64,000 bases of DNA from Rhizomicrobium sp. (GTDB lineage: Bacteria > Pseudomonadota > Alphaproteobacteria > Micropepsales > Micropepsaceae). The first letter of the stretch is position 1, and each line of letters opens with the position of its first letter. Position numbers and translations under genes: made by a program. The notes under the pieces are model-generated. The model was given only the letters and a program-made list of their open reading frames with translations, did no database searches and was not told where the DNA came from. The stretch is from assembly GCA_037200385.1 (NCBI GenBank), contig JBBCGL010000001.1, positions 2,294,001 through 2,358,000 of the forward strand. The letters are read 5' to 3'. Below, one piece after another: positions 31,332 through 39,686 of the stretch.

Positions 31332-31547
31332 ATGAAGGCGAACCCGCTCGCGCATCTTCCAGCGGCCAAGGGACTTCTCGCGCTTCCACCTGAGGTGCGC
31401 GGCGCATTGCGTCAGCTCCTGCTTGATCTTCGGATCGACGCTGCTGCACGCGCTCAGCACAGTTGGAAAAAGAACAAGGGGCCTATGGCGGTCTATTGGA
31501 AGGCTGTCAGCGTCTATGCGGGGTGGATCGCGAGGCTTCTGCGATGA
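31332..31547 (+). CDS. Small hypothetical phage protein
   Basis: 71 aa, basic and helical (LPPEVRGALRQLLLDLRIDA, then AVYWKAVSVYAGWIARLL). Starts one base after the previous stop and overlaps the next gene by ATGA. Not recognised. Confidence 0.55.
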   Translation: MKANPLAHLPAAKGLLALPPEVRGALRQLLLDLRIDAAARAQHSWKKNKGPMAVYWKAVSVYAGWIARLLR

Positions 31548-31945
31548 CCAAACCTGTTCGACTTCAGCTTTCGCGACGCAAGGGCTTCGACCTCCAAGCG
31601 CTGTCGCGCGCGCGGAACGGGTTGCCGGCGCTGAAGGTGACGCGGCCGCACGAGTTGAGCAATCCATTCCGCATCACGGGCCCTCACAAGCAGATGGGCA
31701 GCGCCAAGGACGGATCAATTAAGCCCTGGTGGGTCGAAACCGACAGCCAAGTGTGGATGTTCGAAACCAAACCTGAGGCCCAAGCCGCGTCGGTGAAGCT
31801 TTTCCGAGCATGGTTCAAGTTGCCGGCGCAGGCGACGCTGCGCGAGCGATGTGTCCTCATCCTGCGGCGCACAAACCCGGCCTGCTTCTGCGCTCCGGAG
31901 GATCCTTGCCATGTCGACGTCCTGCTCGAGGTCGTCAACCAATGA
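31544..31945 (+). CDS. DUF4326 domain protein
   Basis: 133 aa. Matches DUF4326: VRLQLSRRKGFDLQ, then KVTRPHELSNPFRI, SVKLFRAWFKL and the Cys-rich end NPACFCAPEDPCHVDVLLEV. Common in phages and plasmids, function unknown; the conserved cysteines suggest metal binding. Coupled to its neighbours by ATGA overlaps. Confidence 0.8.
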   Translation: MTKPVRLQLSRRKGFDLQALSRARNGLPALKVTRPHELSNPFRITGPHKQMGSAKDGSIKPWWVETDSQVWMFETKPEAQAASVKLFRAWFKLPAQATLRERCVLILRRTNPACFCAPEDPCHVDVLLEVVNQ

Positions 31946-32253
31946 CGCCCACCAACCAGGATCAAGAGCTCGTGTTGCCATCTCCGGCCGTCGCGCCCCG
32001 CATCATGCTCTCCGAGGTCATCGCGATCGCGCGGGTGTCACGGGTCACCATCCAGCGCCGCGTCATAGCGGGAAAGTTTCCTAACGCAATCGACCGCGGC
32101 CGGGAGATGATCTTCGAGCGACGCGCCGTCTACGAACACCTTGGAATCCGAACAGAGGGTGCCGACAATGTGGGTGCGGAAAACCCCTGGGAGCGCGGCG
32201 CGCATGCCATCGCTGAGCGTCGAGCTGCCGGCCTACGTCATCACGAAGGATAG
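31942..32253 (+). CDS. xis: AlpA-like excisionase / MerR-type HTH
   Basis: 103 aa. Residues ~22-70 form an AlpA/Xis winged HTH: MLSEVIAIARVSRVTIQRRV followed by FPNAIDRGREMIFERRAVYE. It lies immediately upstream of, and overlaps, the integrase gene, the usual place for a recombination directionality factor that tips integrase toward excision. The ATG at 31942 overlaps the upstream stop. Confidence 0.78.
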   Translation: MTPTNQDQELVLPSPAVAPRIMLSEVIAIARVSRVTIQRRVIAGKFPNAIDRGREMIFERRAVYEHLGIRTEGADNVGAENPWERGAHAIAERRAAGLRHHEG

Positions 32254-33364
32254 GAAGGCGGGCACCGTCTTCTACTTCCAGGTCCCCAAGCGCCAGCGTC
32301 CGCTGGGGTGGCCGGGCACCCATAGGCTGCCGCTCGAACATTCGAAACGCACCGGCCTGGGCGACGCCGCCGAGCTCGCGGCCGTGACCGCCGACGCCGC
32401 CAGTCTCTATCGGCGGATGCAAGCCGAACTCTCGGGCGAGCCGGAAAAGGCGCGCCTCCATACGCTGCCATGGCTGGTCAAATCGTTTGAGAAGCACCTC
32501 GAGACGAAGCCTCGCAAGGGCAAGCGCAAAGGCATCGCGAAGTCGACGGCGCGCCAGTACGCATGGGCCGCGCGCCAGCTCATCGAGTGGTCGAAGGAAT
32601 CGGGCCATCCACATGTCCGCGCGATCACGCGCCCTGCCGTGCTGCAATTTCTCGACACGATGATGGACAAACCGACGAAGCGGCTGCACGTCGCTGGATA
32701 TCTCCGCCAGCTGATGTTCCATGCGATGGACAAAGGCGTGCGCCTGGACAACCCGGCGATCAAACTCGGCCTGGAGACGCCCGACGCGCACGTCCACATT
32801 TGGACGGGCGAAGAGACGGAGACCATGATTGCCGCGGCGGACGAGATGGGGATCGAGGGCATCGCCACGGCCATCGCGATCGCGCACGATGAAGGCCCAC
32901 GGCCGGGCGACATTCGCAAGTTCATGCGGCCACGGGACTACACACCCAACGAAGGCGCGTTCCGCTACTTCCAGAACAAGACCAACGGCTGGGTGGTCAG
33001 CCCGGCCGGCCAGCGCGTGTTTGAGCGACTGCGCCAGCAGCCCCATACCCAGCTGATGCTGGTCATCAACCATCGCACGAGCAAGAAGTACAACGAGCGC
33101 GTCTTTGCGCGCGACTTCGACCGGGTGCGCGAGAAGACCGGCTTCGTCCACCTGCAGTTCCGCCATCTCCGGCATACGTTCTGCGTCAACGGCAAGCGCG
33201 CCGGGCTCGATGAATTTGAGATCGCGTCGAAGACCGGCCACTCGTCCAAGTCGGTGCGCGACATGCTCGCCCAGCACTACCTGCCCCATGACAGCGTCGT
33301 GGCGACCAAGGCCACGGCGAAGCTGGAGGACTATCGGCGGAAGCTGTCCGGCGCGGCCGGGTAG
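32204..33364 (+). CDS. int: Tyrosine integrase
   Basis: 386 aa. The N-terminal SAM-like DNA-binding part (KSTARQYAWAARQLIEWSKE) is followed by the catalytic domain with all active-site residues: Arg233 (DEGPRPGD), Lys259 (FQNKTNG), His321 and Arg323 (RHLRHTF), His346 (KTGHSSKS) and Tyr359 (AQHYLPH). It catalyses site-specific integration and excision. The gene end is 153 bp from a tRNA-Gln gene. Start ATG 32204 (GGGAG upstream) is preferred; 32168 is a second choice. Overlaps the excisionase gene in another frame. Confidence 0.92.
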   Translation: MPSLSVELPAYVITKDRKAGTVFYFQVPKRQRPLGWPGTHRLPLEHSKRTGLGDAAELAAVTADAASLYRRMQAELSGEPEKARLHTLPWLVKSFEKHLETKPRKGKRKGIAKSTARQYAWAARQLIEWSKESGHPHVRAITRPAVLQFLDTMMDKPTKRLHVAGYLRQLMFHAMDKGVRLDNPAIKLGLETPDAHVHIWTGEETETMIAAADEMGIEGIATAIAIAHDEGPRPGDIRKFMRPRDYTPNEGAFRYFQNKTNGWVVSPAGQRVFERLRQQPHTQLMLVINHRTSKKYNERVFARDFDRVREKTGFVHLQFRHLRHTFCVNGKRAGLDEFEIASKTGHSSKSVRDMLAQHYLPHDSVVATKATAKLEDYRRKLSGAAG

Positions 33365-33517
33365 CCCGGCCGGCGCGCCTGGTGCGGGGGCCCGCAAACC
33401 TGCTTGCCGCGCCTGCCGGAAGTTGGTACGACCCCGCCCTTGGCGAACGGATGTTGGACGGAATTGTCTGGCGCTGTTTGACACGCCGGAAATATACCAC
33501 TCGGCTCAATGGCTTAG

Positions 33518-33591
33518 TGGGGGATCGTCTAACGGTAGGACTGCAGACTCTGACTCTGCCTGTCTAGGTTCGAATCCTAGTCCCCCAGCCA
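33518..33591 (+). tRNA. tRNA-Gln (anticodon CTG), CCA encoded
   Basis: Full cloverleaf: acceptor TGGGGGA paired with TCCCCCA, D arm GTCTAACGGTAGGAC, anticodon stem GCAGA/TCTGC with loop CTCTGAC (CTG reads CAG, Gln), T arm CTAGG-TTCGAAT-CCTAG, discriminator G and encoded CCA. It lies 153 bp downstream of the integrase and is the likely attachment site. The phage lies on its 5' side, so the phage would supply the 5' part of the gene after integration, less usual than 3'-end use. Confidence 0.93.
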
Positions 33592-33870
33592 AGATTTCCG
33601 CAGGAAACCAGGCGTTTTCAAAACCGCGAATTACGGTGTCCGAGATGTGGAACGCTCGAACGTTCGAGGCTGTGCCGTTTCGTTCACGGCACCGTAGCCT
33701 TGAATCAGCCGGCAGATCGCTTCGCTGAGCTGAAGCTCCCCCGCCATCAGGATGTCGATCGGCGCTCCGTCGGCGAAACTGCTTCAACCGGACAAATCAG
33801 AACAGACCCGGCAAGGCGCGCGGTCGCCGAGTTGCCGCCGGCACGATTGCGCAAGGCCAAAGCGGCGACG

Positions 33871-34248
33871 TTACTGCTTGGGGCTGGTGCCGAGCGCCTT
33901 CAGGTCCTTGTTGATGCGATCAAGAATTTCATCCGTGATAGTTCCTTTGGAAATCGGTTGGAGCTCGTTGAGGCTCATCATCTTGAAGGATTCATAGTCG
34001 GGGTGCTCAAGCAGGTGCGGCACGTCTTTCATCAATACGGCCTTCGCAGCCGGATCCGCGACCAAGGCTTCAATCGGTGTGTCGGCATCGAATCCGCCGG
34101 CCGGGACGGGCGGCCTGTCCGCTGGCGGCACGGCTGTATCTCCTGCGGCCGGCACCTTAGCGGGAGGCATGCCGGGCGGGGATGCGTTCTGCGCGAACGC
34201 GCTTGGCGCCACGAGGAGGGCGGCGGCAAAAATTACGGGCTTCATCAT
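33871..34248 (-). CDS. Exported hypothetical protein
   Basis: 125 aa with a Sec signal (KPVIFAAALLVAPSAFAQ). After a proline-rich linker the C-terminal ~65 residues (DTPIEALVADPAAKAVLMKD, then ELQPISKGTITDEILDRI) match a short domain often found at the end of secreted hydrolases of Proteobacteria. It stands alone here, so it may be a split or partner domain. GGAG lies 6 bases before the ATG at 34248. Confidence 0.65.
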   Translation of the reverse strand: MMKPVIFAAALLVAPSAFAQNASPPGMPPAKVPAAGDTAVPPADRPPVPAGGFDADTPIEALVADPAAKAVLMKDVPHLLEHPDYESFKMMSLNELQPISKGTITDEILDRINKDLKALGTSPKQ

Positions 34249-34310
34249 CTTTGTCTCCATCTTAAGCGGCGCCTCGGGTCGGGCACATAGGTTTCGGTCC
34301 CGGTGAGCGG

Positions 34311-36056
34311 TTATGGCGTCCAGCTCCAATCCGCGGCCTTCGCGCGGCATCCGCCGCCGGGGGCCCCCGTCCAAGCCCGGCCGTGAACGAAGCGGCCGGT
34401 CGGCGATCCTGTCGGGCGGCGGTCTCTTACAGCGAAGCCCCCGTTCACCAGCACGTCGTCGACGCCGGTGGCGAGTTGCGCCGGCTTGGAAAACGTTGCC
34501 TTGTCGATGATCGTTTGGGGGGTGAATACCACGATGTCGGCGTAGTAGCCGGGCTTGAGCCGCCCGCGATCCTTCAGCGAGAGATTCGCGGCGGGAAAGC
34601 TGGTGAGCCGCCGAATGGCTTCGCGAAGCGGGATGATGCGATCGTCGCGCACGTAGCGCCCCAAAAGCCGGGCGAAGTTGCCATAGGCGCGGGGATGATC
34701 CTGGGAGAGCAAGAAAACACCCTCGGGCGCAGGCGCATCCTCGTCGGAACCGAAGCTCATCCAAGGAAGCGCCACCTCTCTTCGGACGTTATCCTCGCTC
34801 ATCTCGAAATAAGCGACTTCGATGCGGGAGCCATCCTGGATCACAAGATCGATGGCCGTCTCTTCCGGACTTTCCCGGCGCGCCGCCGCCACCTCCGCCA
34901 AGGTCTTGCCCGTCAAAGGCTTGAGCGCCGGATTCTTGAACCCCAACAGCAAAACGCCGTCCGCGCCGGCGGCGCCGTAGGCGTTGTCCCAGTCCTTGGG
35001 ATGGGCGTTGCGCATCTCCGCGGCGACCCGGGCGCGTATCGCCGGATTCTTCAAGCGCTCGATCCATCGCTCCAAACCGCCGTCCTGGACCCATAGCGGC
35101 ATGGCCGCGCTCAGGCCCGTGGCGCTCGCCGTGTAGAGGTACATGTCGGCCGTTATCCGGATGCCGGCGGCGCGAGCGGCTTCGATCTTCGCGATGGCCG
35201 GTTCGAGCTTGGGCCAGTTGTTCCTTCCCGCCTGCTTGAAATGGTAGATCTCGGCCGGAGCTCCCGACGCGCGGGCGATGTCGATCGTCTCCTGGACGGA
35301 TTCGACGAAGCGATCACCTTCGTTCCGGATATGCGCGATATAAATCCCGCCGCACGCCGCGGAAACCCGCGCCAGGTCCTCCAGCTCGGGCGTCTGCGCG
35401 AAGCTTGCAGGGGCGTACATCAGCGCGGTGGTCAGTCCCAGCGCGCCCTGCTCCATCGCCTCGCGCACAAGCGTTCGCATCTTCCGGAGCTGCACCGGGT
35501 TCGGCTGCACGTTCGACTCGCCGAGAACATCCGTTCGGATTGTGGCTTCGCTGACGAACGAAGCGATGTTCGGGGAAATGCCTCGCTTCTGCAGGCGGTC
35601 GAGAAATTCTCCAAGCGTCGTCCAATCGACCTTGTATTTGATGTCGCCTTCCCGGGCTGCCGTCTTCGCCTTCATGTCCGGCGACAGCGGTCCCATCGAG
35701 CTTTCGCCCGTGACCTCGAGCGTGACGCCCTGGACGAGGTCGCTGAGCGCGCGGCCGTCGACAAGCAGGCTTTCCTCCGGGTGCGCCAGCATGTTTATAA
35801 AGCCAGGCGACACCGCTTTGCCGTGCGCATCGACCTCGACGCGACCCCGCGCCGAAATATGGGGCGCTATCGCCACGATGCGATCGCCTGTTACGGCGAC
35901 GTCGCCGACGAACGGAGCCCCACCCGAACCATCGTAGATCGTCCCGCCGCGAATGATCACGTCATAACGGGGATGCTCATCCGCCAAGGAGCTTTTGGAC
36001 GCGCCGACGAACAGCAGGGCCGCTGCGCAAAGACAAAGCTTTTTCCAGTCTTGCAT
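34311..36056 (-). CDS. N-acyl-D-amino-acid deacylase (exported amidohydrolase)
   Basis: 581 aa with a Sec signal (LCLCAAALLFVGASKSSLAD). Amidohydrolase family of D-aminoacylases: YDVIIRGGTIYDGSGGAP, SPGFINMLAHPEESLL, QGVTLEVTGESSMGPL, IYIAHIRNEGDRFVESV and a C-terminal GRLKPGYYADIVVF. The usual HxH zinc motif is replaced by the NMLAHPEE variant seen in one subgroup, so metal use may differ. It would hydrolyse N-acyl-D-amino acids or D-residue-containing dipeptides in the periplasm. Five bases separate it from the upstream lyase gene: one operon. Confidence 0.85.
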   Translation of the reverse strand: MQDWKKLCLCAAALLFVGASKSSLADEHPRYDVIIRGGTIYDGSGGAPFVGDVAVTGDRIVAIAPHISARGRVEVDAHGKAVSPGFINMLAHPEESLLVDGRALSDLVQGVTLEVTGESSMGPLSPDMKAKTAAREGDIKYKVDWTTLGEFLDRLQKRGISPNIASFVSEATIRTDVLGESNVQPNPVQLRKMRTLVREAMEQGALGLTTALMYAPASFAQTPELEDLARVSAACGGIYIAHIRNEGDRFVESVQETIDIARASGAPAEIYHFKQAGRNNWPKLEPAIAKIEAARAAGIRITADMYLYTASATGLSAAMPLWVQDGGLERWIERLKNPAIRARVAAEMRNAHPKDWDNAYGAAGADGVLLLGFKNPALKPLTGKTLAEVAAARRESPEETAIDLVIQDGSRIEVAYFEMSEDNVRREVALPWMSFGSDEDAPAPEGVFLLSQDHPRAYGNFARLLGRYVRDDRIIPLREAIRRLTSFPAANLSLKDRGRLKPGYYADIVVFTPQTIIDKATFSKPAQLATGVDDVLVNGGFAVRDRRPTGSPTGRFVHGRAWTGAPGGGCRAKAADWSWTP

Positions 36057-36061
36057 GCGGC

Positions 36062-37249
36062 TCACGCGCCGGCTTGCACCGAAGGACCGACGAGCTCGCG
36101 ATAGAGCAGAGCATCGTTGCTGGCGCCCTCCGAATTTATCACGAGCACGCGGGCTTCCGGGCCGAGTTCCAAAAGAGCGCGTTCTTCCGCGCTTTGGGCA
36201 ATCTGGATCAGACCCGCCAGTCCTGCCGCCCCGCTCGCGCCGGCGACGACCGATCGATCCCCGCCGACCGGATGCGCGAGCCACCGCATGGCGCGAACCG
36301 CATCGGCCTCGTCCACGGTCATGAAGGCGTCCGCCAGTCGCGAGAGAATGTTCCAGGCGATCACGGAGGGTTTGTAGCATTCGAGCATCGACATGATGGT
36401 CGCCGGGCCGCTCTCCACCCCCACCAGCCGCCCGGCGCGGGCGCTTTCGAACAGACACGCCGCCCGCGAAGGTTCAACGACGATGGTCTTTGGCTTGGAC
36501 GCGCCGAGCGCGTCTGCGAACCGCCCGGCGACGGCCGCCGCCAGACCGCCCACACCCGCCTGCACGAAGAAATGGGTCGGACGCTCCTGAAGCTGGCCGA
36601 GACATTCCTCGGCGAGCACCGTGTATCCTTGCATGACGATCCGCGGCACCTGCTCGTCCTCCTGCGAGGCGATGTCGGAAATGAGCGTCCATCCCAGCTC
36701 ACGGCTCGCGCGAGCGGCGGCGGCGACGGCGTCGTCATAGGTCCCGTCTACTCGAACGACGCGCGCACCGCGGCTTGAGATGGCGGCCAGCCTGGGACCG
36801 CTGACCCGTTCCGGCGCGAAAATCACCGCGTGGCATCCGGCCCAAACCGCACCCTGGGCCACGGACAGGCCGTGATTGCCATCCGTGGCACAGGTAACTG
36901 TCGTTTCGGCGGAAATTGTCCTCACTGCCGGATCATCGAGGTCGCCAAAACCGATTCGGCGGCCGAGGCGACGGGAGGCCGCTTCGCTGATCACGCGTGC
37001 GACGGCGTAGGCACCGCCGAGCGCCTTGAAACTTCCCAGCCCAAGCCGGTCGCCTTCATCCTTGAGCCAAAGCGCCGATATCCCCAGGTTCGAGGCCAAC
37101 CCCGGAAGTGATACCAAGGGGCTGGGACCGGAGGCCGAGTGGAGAGCCGCGAACGCGGCGGCGTCCTGCGCCGCTGCAGCGGTCAGAATCCGCGCGTCTG
37201 CTTCGACCAGCGGCGCACCGGCTTGGGTGAAAGTGTTCAAGACCAGCAT
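36062..37249 (-). CDS. Diaminopropionate ammonia-lyase-like PLP enzyme
   Basis: 395 aa, fold type II. The PLP lysine is Lys75 in RLGLGSFKALGGAYAV, a pattern specific to the diaminopropionate ammonia-lyase (DpaL/YgeX) group; GVGGLAAAVAGRF is the phosphate loop. DpaL degrades both L- and D-2,3-diaminopropionate to pyruvate and ammonia and also acts on D-serine, which agrees with the D-amino acid theme here. Cytoplasmic. It is the first gene of a leftward operon with the deacylase and starts opposite the S12 hydrolase gene across two operator-like palindromes. Confidence 0.85.
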   Translation of the reverse strand: MLVLNTFTQAGAPLVEADARILTAAAAQDAAAFAALHSASGPSPLVSLPGLASNLGISALWLKDEGDRLGLGSFKALGGAYAVARVISEAASRRLGRRIGFGDLDDPAVRTISAETTVTCATDGNHGLSVAQGAVWAGCHAVIFAPERVSGPRLAAISSRGARVVRVDGTYDDAVAAAARASRELGWTLISDIASQEDEQVPRIVMQGYTVLAEECLGQLQERPTHFFVQAGVGGLAAAVAGRFADALGASKPKTIVVEPSRAACLFESARAGRLVGVESGPATIMSMLECYKPSVIAWNILSRLADAFMTVDEADAVRAMRWLAHPVGGDRSVVAGASGAAGLAGLIQIAQSAEERALLELGPEARVLVINSEGASNDALLYRELVGPSVQAGA

Positions 37250-37335
37250 ATGACCGCCCTGCTCGCCTGTCCGTGACTGCTCGCCGAGACGAGGATCGGA
37301 TCTGCACCGCTTCGCCAGTTACCAACATGAAAAAC

Positions 37336-37368
37336 TTGCAGTCAATGCAAAACTTGCAGACAGTGCAA
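37336..37368. promoter_or_regulatory. Two TTGCA-N5-TGCAA palindromes in the divergent promoter region
   Basis: Perfect sites at 37336-37350 (TTGCAGTCAATGCAA) and 37354-37368 (TTGCAGACAGTGCAA), 18 bp apart, in the 192-bp gap between the lyase operon (left) and the S12 hydrolase (right). The same motif occurs before the TonB receptor and the D-amino acid lyase genes. Proposed operator of the XRE-cupin regulator at 38823-39515. Confidence 0.8.
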
Positions 37369-37441
37369 TTCCAAGCGTTTCGGTGGCCACGGCGATATCC
37401 CGCCCGGCGAGGGTGCGCTGCAGCGAGCGGGCGAACGTTGA

Positions 37442-38809
37442 ATGAGAACTGCGATCATTGCTCTGGCCCTTGGATTGACGGCGCCGCTGGCTGCTTGGGC
37501 AGCCCCCTCTCCGGTCGGGGTGGCGATCGATGCCGCGGCGCACCGGTGGCTGGCCACCACCGGAGCGCCATCCGTCTCCGTCGCCGTCGTGAAGGACGGT
37601 CAGATCGTTTACGAAAAGGCCTACGGAGCGGCCCGTCTCTTCCCGCTGCAGCACCCGACGACCAGGACACGGTACGCCATCGATAGCGTGTCCAAGGAGT
37701 TCACCGCGGCAGCACTGCTCTCCCTGCAGGAAGGCGGGAGGCTGAATATCGACGACAAAGTGGCGAAGTATTTTCCGGATTTGACGGGTGCCCGAGATAT
37801 CACCATCAAGCAGCTATTGAGCCATACAGCCGGATACCGGGACTACTGGCCTCAAGATTTCAATCCGCCCGAGATGACTCGGCCAACAACGACCGCCGCC
37901 ATTTTAAGCGAATGGGGCAGGAAGCCGCTTGATTTCAAACCGGGGATGGACTGGCAATATTCCAACACCGGCTTCGTCATCGCGGGCGCGATCGCCGAGA
38001 AGGTTTCGGGCGAATCCCTGATGGCGCTGCTGGAAACGCGAATTTTTCGCCCGTTGCACATGAACGACGTCGTAGAGCACGACACGACCGCGCCCGGGAC
38101 TACGGACGCCGCCGGCTACACCCGGTATGGGGAGGGGCCGATCCGGCCAGCGCCGAGAGAGGCGGCAGGCTGGCTCTTCGCTGCGAGCGGATTGGCGATG
38201 ACGCCACACGATCTCGCGCTTTGGGACATCAGCCTCATCGACCGATCGCTTCTGCAGCGAAGCTCCTACGATGCGTTTTACAGACCAACAATACTCACGA
38301 ATGGCCGGAACACGCATTACAGTCTCGGGCTTAACGTCGTCACCGACCGGGGCCGTCCAAGCCTCGGCCACACGGGGGGCGGTTCGGGATTCCTCGCCGC
38401 CAACCGGCTTTGGCCAGGCGACAAGATCGCCATCGTCGCCTTGACCAACAATGACTGGGCCCGGCCGGACTCGCTGGTCGACCGGATCGCGTTTCTGGTG
38501 TTGAAGCCCGATCCTGCCGAGGCTCGGGCCTTGGCCGTCTTCGCGGATTTTCAGCGCGGCGCGGTGAATCGGAACCTGTTCACCGCGAACGGCAACGCCT
38601 TCCTCACCCCGGCGGTGCTTGCAGATTATCGGTCCGGTCTTGCACCACTTGGAAGGCCGCTTCAACTGACCCTATCGAGCGAGACCCTTCGTGGGGGCAT
38701 GCGGACGCGAAACTGGAAGATAATCACCGCGAAAGGCACTGCGGATGTCACTGAACGGGGATTCCCGCAAGGCAAGCTTGAGGAATTCATGGTCAGCGCT
38801 GCCCGGTGA
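37442..38809 (+). CDS. Exported S12 serine hydrolase (beta-lactamase / D-aminopeptidase family), copy 1
   Basis: 455 aa with a Sec signal (IIALALGLTAPLAAWAA). S12 motifs: Ser82-V-S-Lys85 (DSVSKEFTAA), Tyr172-S-Asn174 (YSNTGF) and a late HTGGGSGF in place of the KTG box. These enzymes include D-aminopeptidases, DD-peptidases and esterases acting on D-residues. Periplasmic. Divergent from the lyase/deacylase operon and sharing its operator region, so likely co-regulated. Substrate not determinable. Confidence 0.85.
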   Translation: MRTAIIALALGLTAPLAAWAAPSPVGVAIDAAAHRWLATTGAPSVSVAVVKDGQIVYEKAYGAARLFPLQHPTTRTRYAIDSVSKEFTAAALLSLQEGGRLNIDDKVAKYFPDLTGARDITIKQLLSHTAGYRDYWPQDFNPPEMTRPTTTAAILSEWGRKPLDFKPGMDWQYSNTGFVIAGAIAEKVSGESLMALLETRIFRPLHMNDVVEHDTTAPGTTDAAGYTRYGEGPIRPAPREAAGWLFAASGLAMTPHDLALWDISLIDRSLLQRSSYDAFYRPTILTNGRNTHYSLGLNVVTDRGRPSLGHTGGGSGFLAANRLWPGDKIAIVALTNNDWARPDSLVDRIAFLVLKPDPAEARALAVFADFQRGAVNRNLFTANGNAFLTPAVLADYRSGLAPLGRPLQLTLSSETLRGGMRTRNWKIITAKGTADVTERGFPQGKLEEFMVSAAR

Positions 38810-38822
38810 GGTGAGCCGGTCC

Positions 38823-39515
38823 TCAGCGCGCGGCCGCCGCTTTCCGGCGTCGCGGCGCGGCAACCGCCGGCCGGATCGAATTCTCGACTTTTTGCACCGC
38901 AATCGACTTGTTGTCGGCCGACTCGGCTGCGATTTGGCGCTGCCCCCCCGTGCAGATCGAAAGCGTCCGGCACGGCCCTTCGGCGGCGGCGAGATAGGCA
39001 TGGCCCATTCCGCTGTCAAAGAAAACAGAGTCGCCAACTTCCAGCTTCAGCGGCTCGTAGAGATCCGTGCAAAGTATGATCGCGCCGCTCAAGACAACCG
39101 AAAATTCTTCTCCGGAATGTCGGATGAGCTCGCCGAACTCCTCCATCGAGCGCACATGATGATCGACGAACATCGGTACGAAGCTTTTGTTCAGAAGCTC
39201 CGAGGCGGGATAGGTGTGCGTATAGGCCTCGGAGGATATTGTTCGTCCCTCACCGGCCCGGGTGATGCTGCGCCTTCCGGTCGTGGCCGCCACAGGCTGC
39301 TCCTCCACCCCTTGAGCAAATAGAAGGCTGATATCGACGTCCAGCCCGTCGGCCAATCGCGCCAATTTCGGATAGCTGAGATTGATGCGGTTGTTTTCGA
39401 TCCGCGAAAGCGTCGGTACTGAAAAGCCGGTTCGCCTGCCGACCTCCCCAAGGGTCCAGCCCTTGGCGAGCCGCAAGTTCTTCAGGGCGAGTCCTGGCTT
39501 TGCGGTTGTTTTCAT
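38823..39515 (-). CDS. XRE-family regulator with C-terminal cupin domain
   Basis: 230 aa. Residues ~10-65 are an XRE HTH (LKNLRLAKGWTLGEVGRRTG, FSVPTLSRIENNRINLS); residues ~110-195 are a cupin (PMFVDHHVRSMEEFGELIRH, GEEFSVVLSGAIILCTD, LEVGDSVFFDSGMGHAYL) that binds an effector. PuuR/SutR-type regulators with this build control amino acid and amine catabolism. GGGAG precedes the ATG at 39515; the longer frame to 39650 is not needed. Its location in the middle of the cluster makes it the best candidate to bind the TTGCA-N5-TGCAA sites. Confidence 0.9.
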   Translation of the reverse strand: MKTTAKPGLALKNLRLAKGWTLGEVGRRTGFSVPTLSRIENNRINLSYPKLARLADGLDVDISLLFAQGVEEQPVAATTGRRSITRAGEGRTISSEAYTHTYPASELLNKSFVPMFVDHHVRSMEEFGELIRHSGEEFSVVLSGAIILCTDLYEPLKLEVGDSVFFDSGMGHAYLAAAEGPCRTLSICTGGQRQIAAESADNKSIAVQKVENSIRPAVAAPRRRKAAAAR

Positions 39516-39686
39516 TATTGCTGCTCCCGTTTCGCCAGCAATCCTATTGCAGGTCGGTATATGAAGCCAACAACCCGCTCGCCATGGAGGCGAGCGGGTG
39601 CGGCCGATTTTCATTCGCTCGGCCATTCGGCGACCGGGCGCGGTATCCACTCAATACTTATCTAATTCATCGGCAGTCGACGCCCC

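Noticed and set aside
32081-33484. 467-codon minus-strand frame opposite the integrase
   Set aside because: Integrase has all catalytic residues; the opposite frame has none.
39518-39541. TTGCT ... AGCAA inverted repeat before the XRE-cupin gene as an autoregulatory site
   Set aside because: Spacer is 14 bases rather than 5, so it does not match the operator type; it may still be functional.
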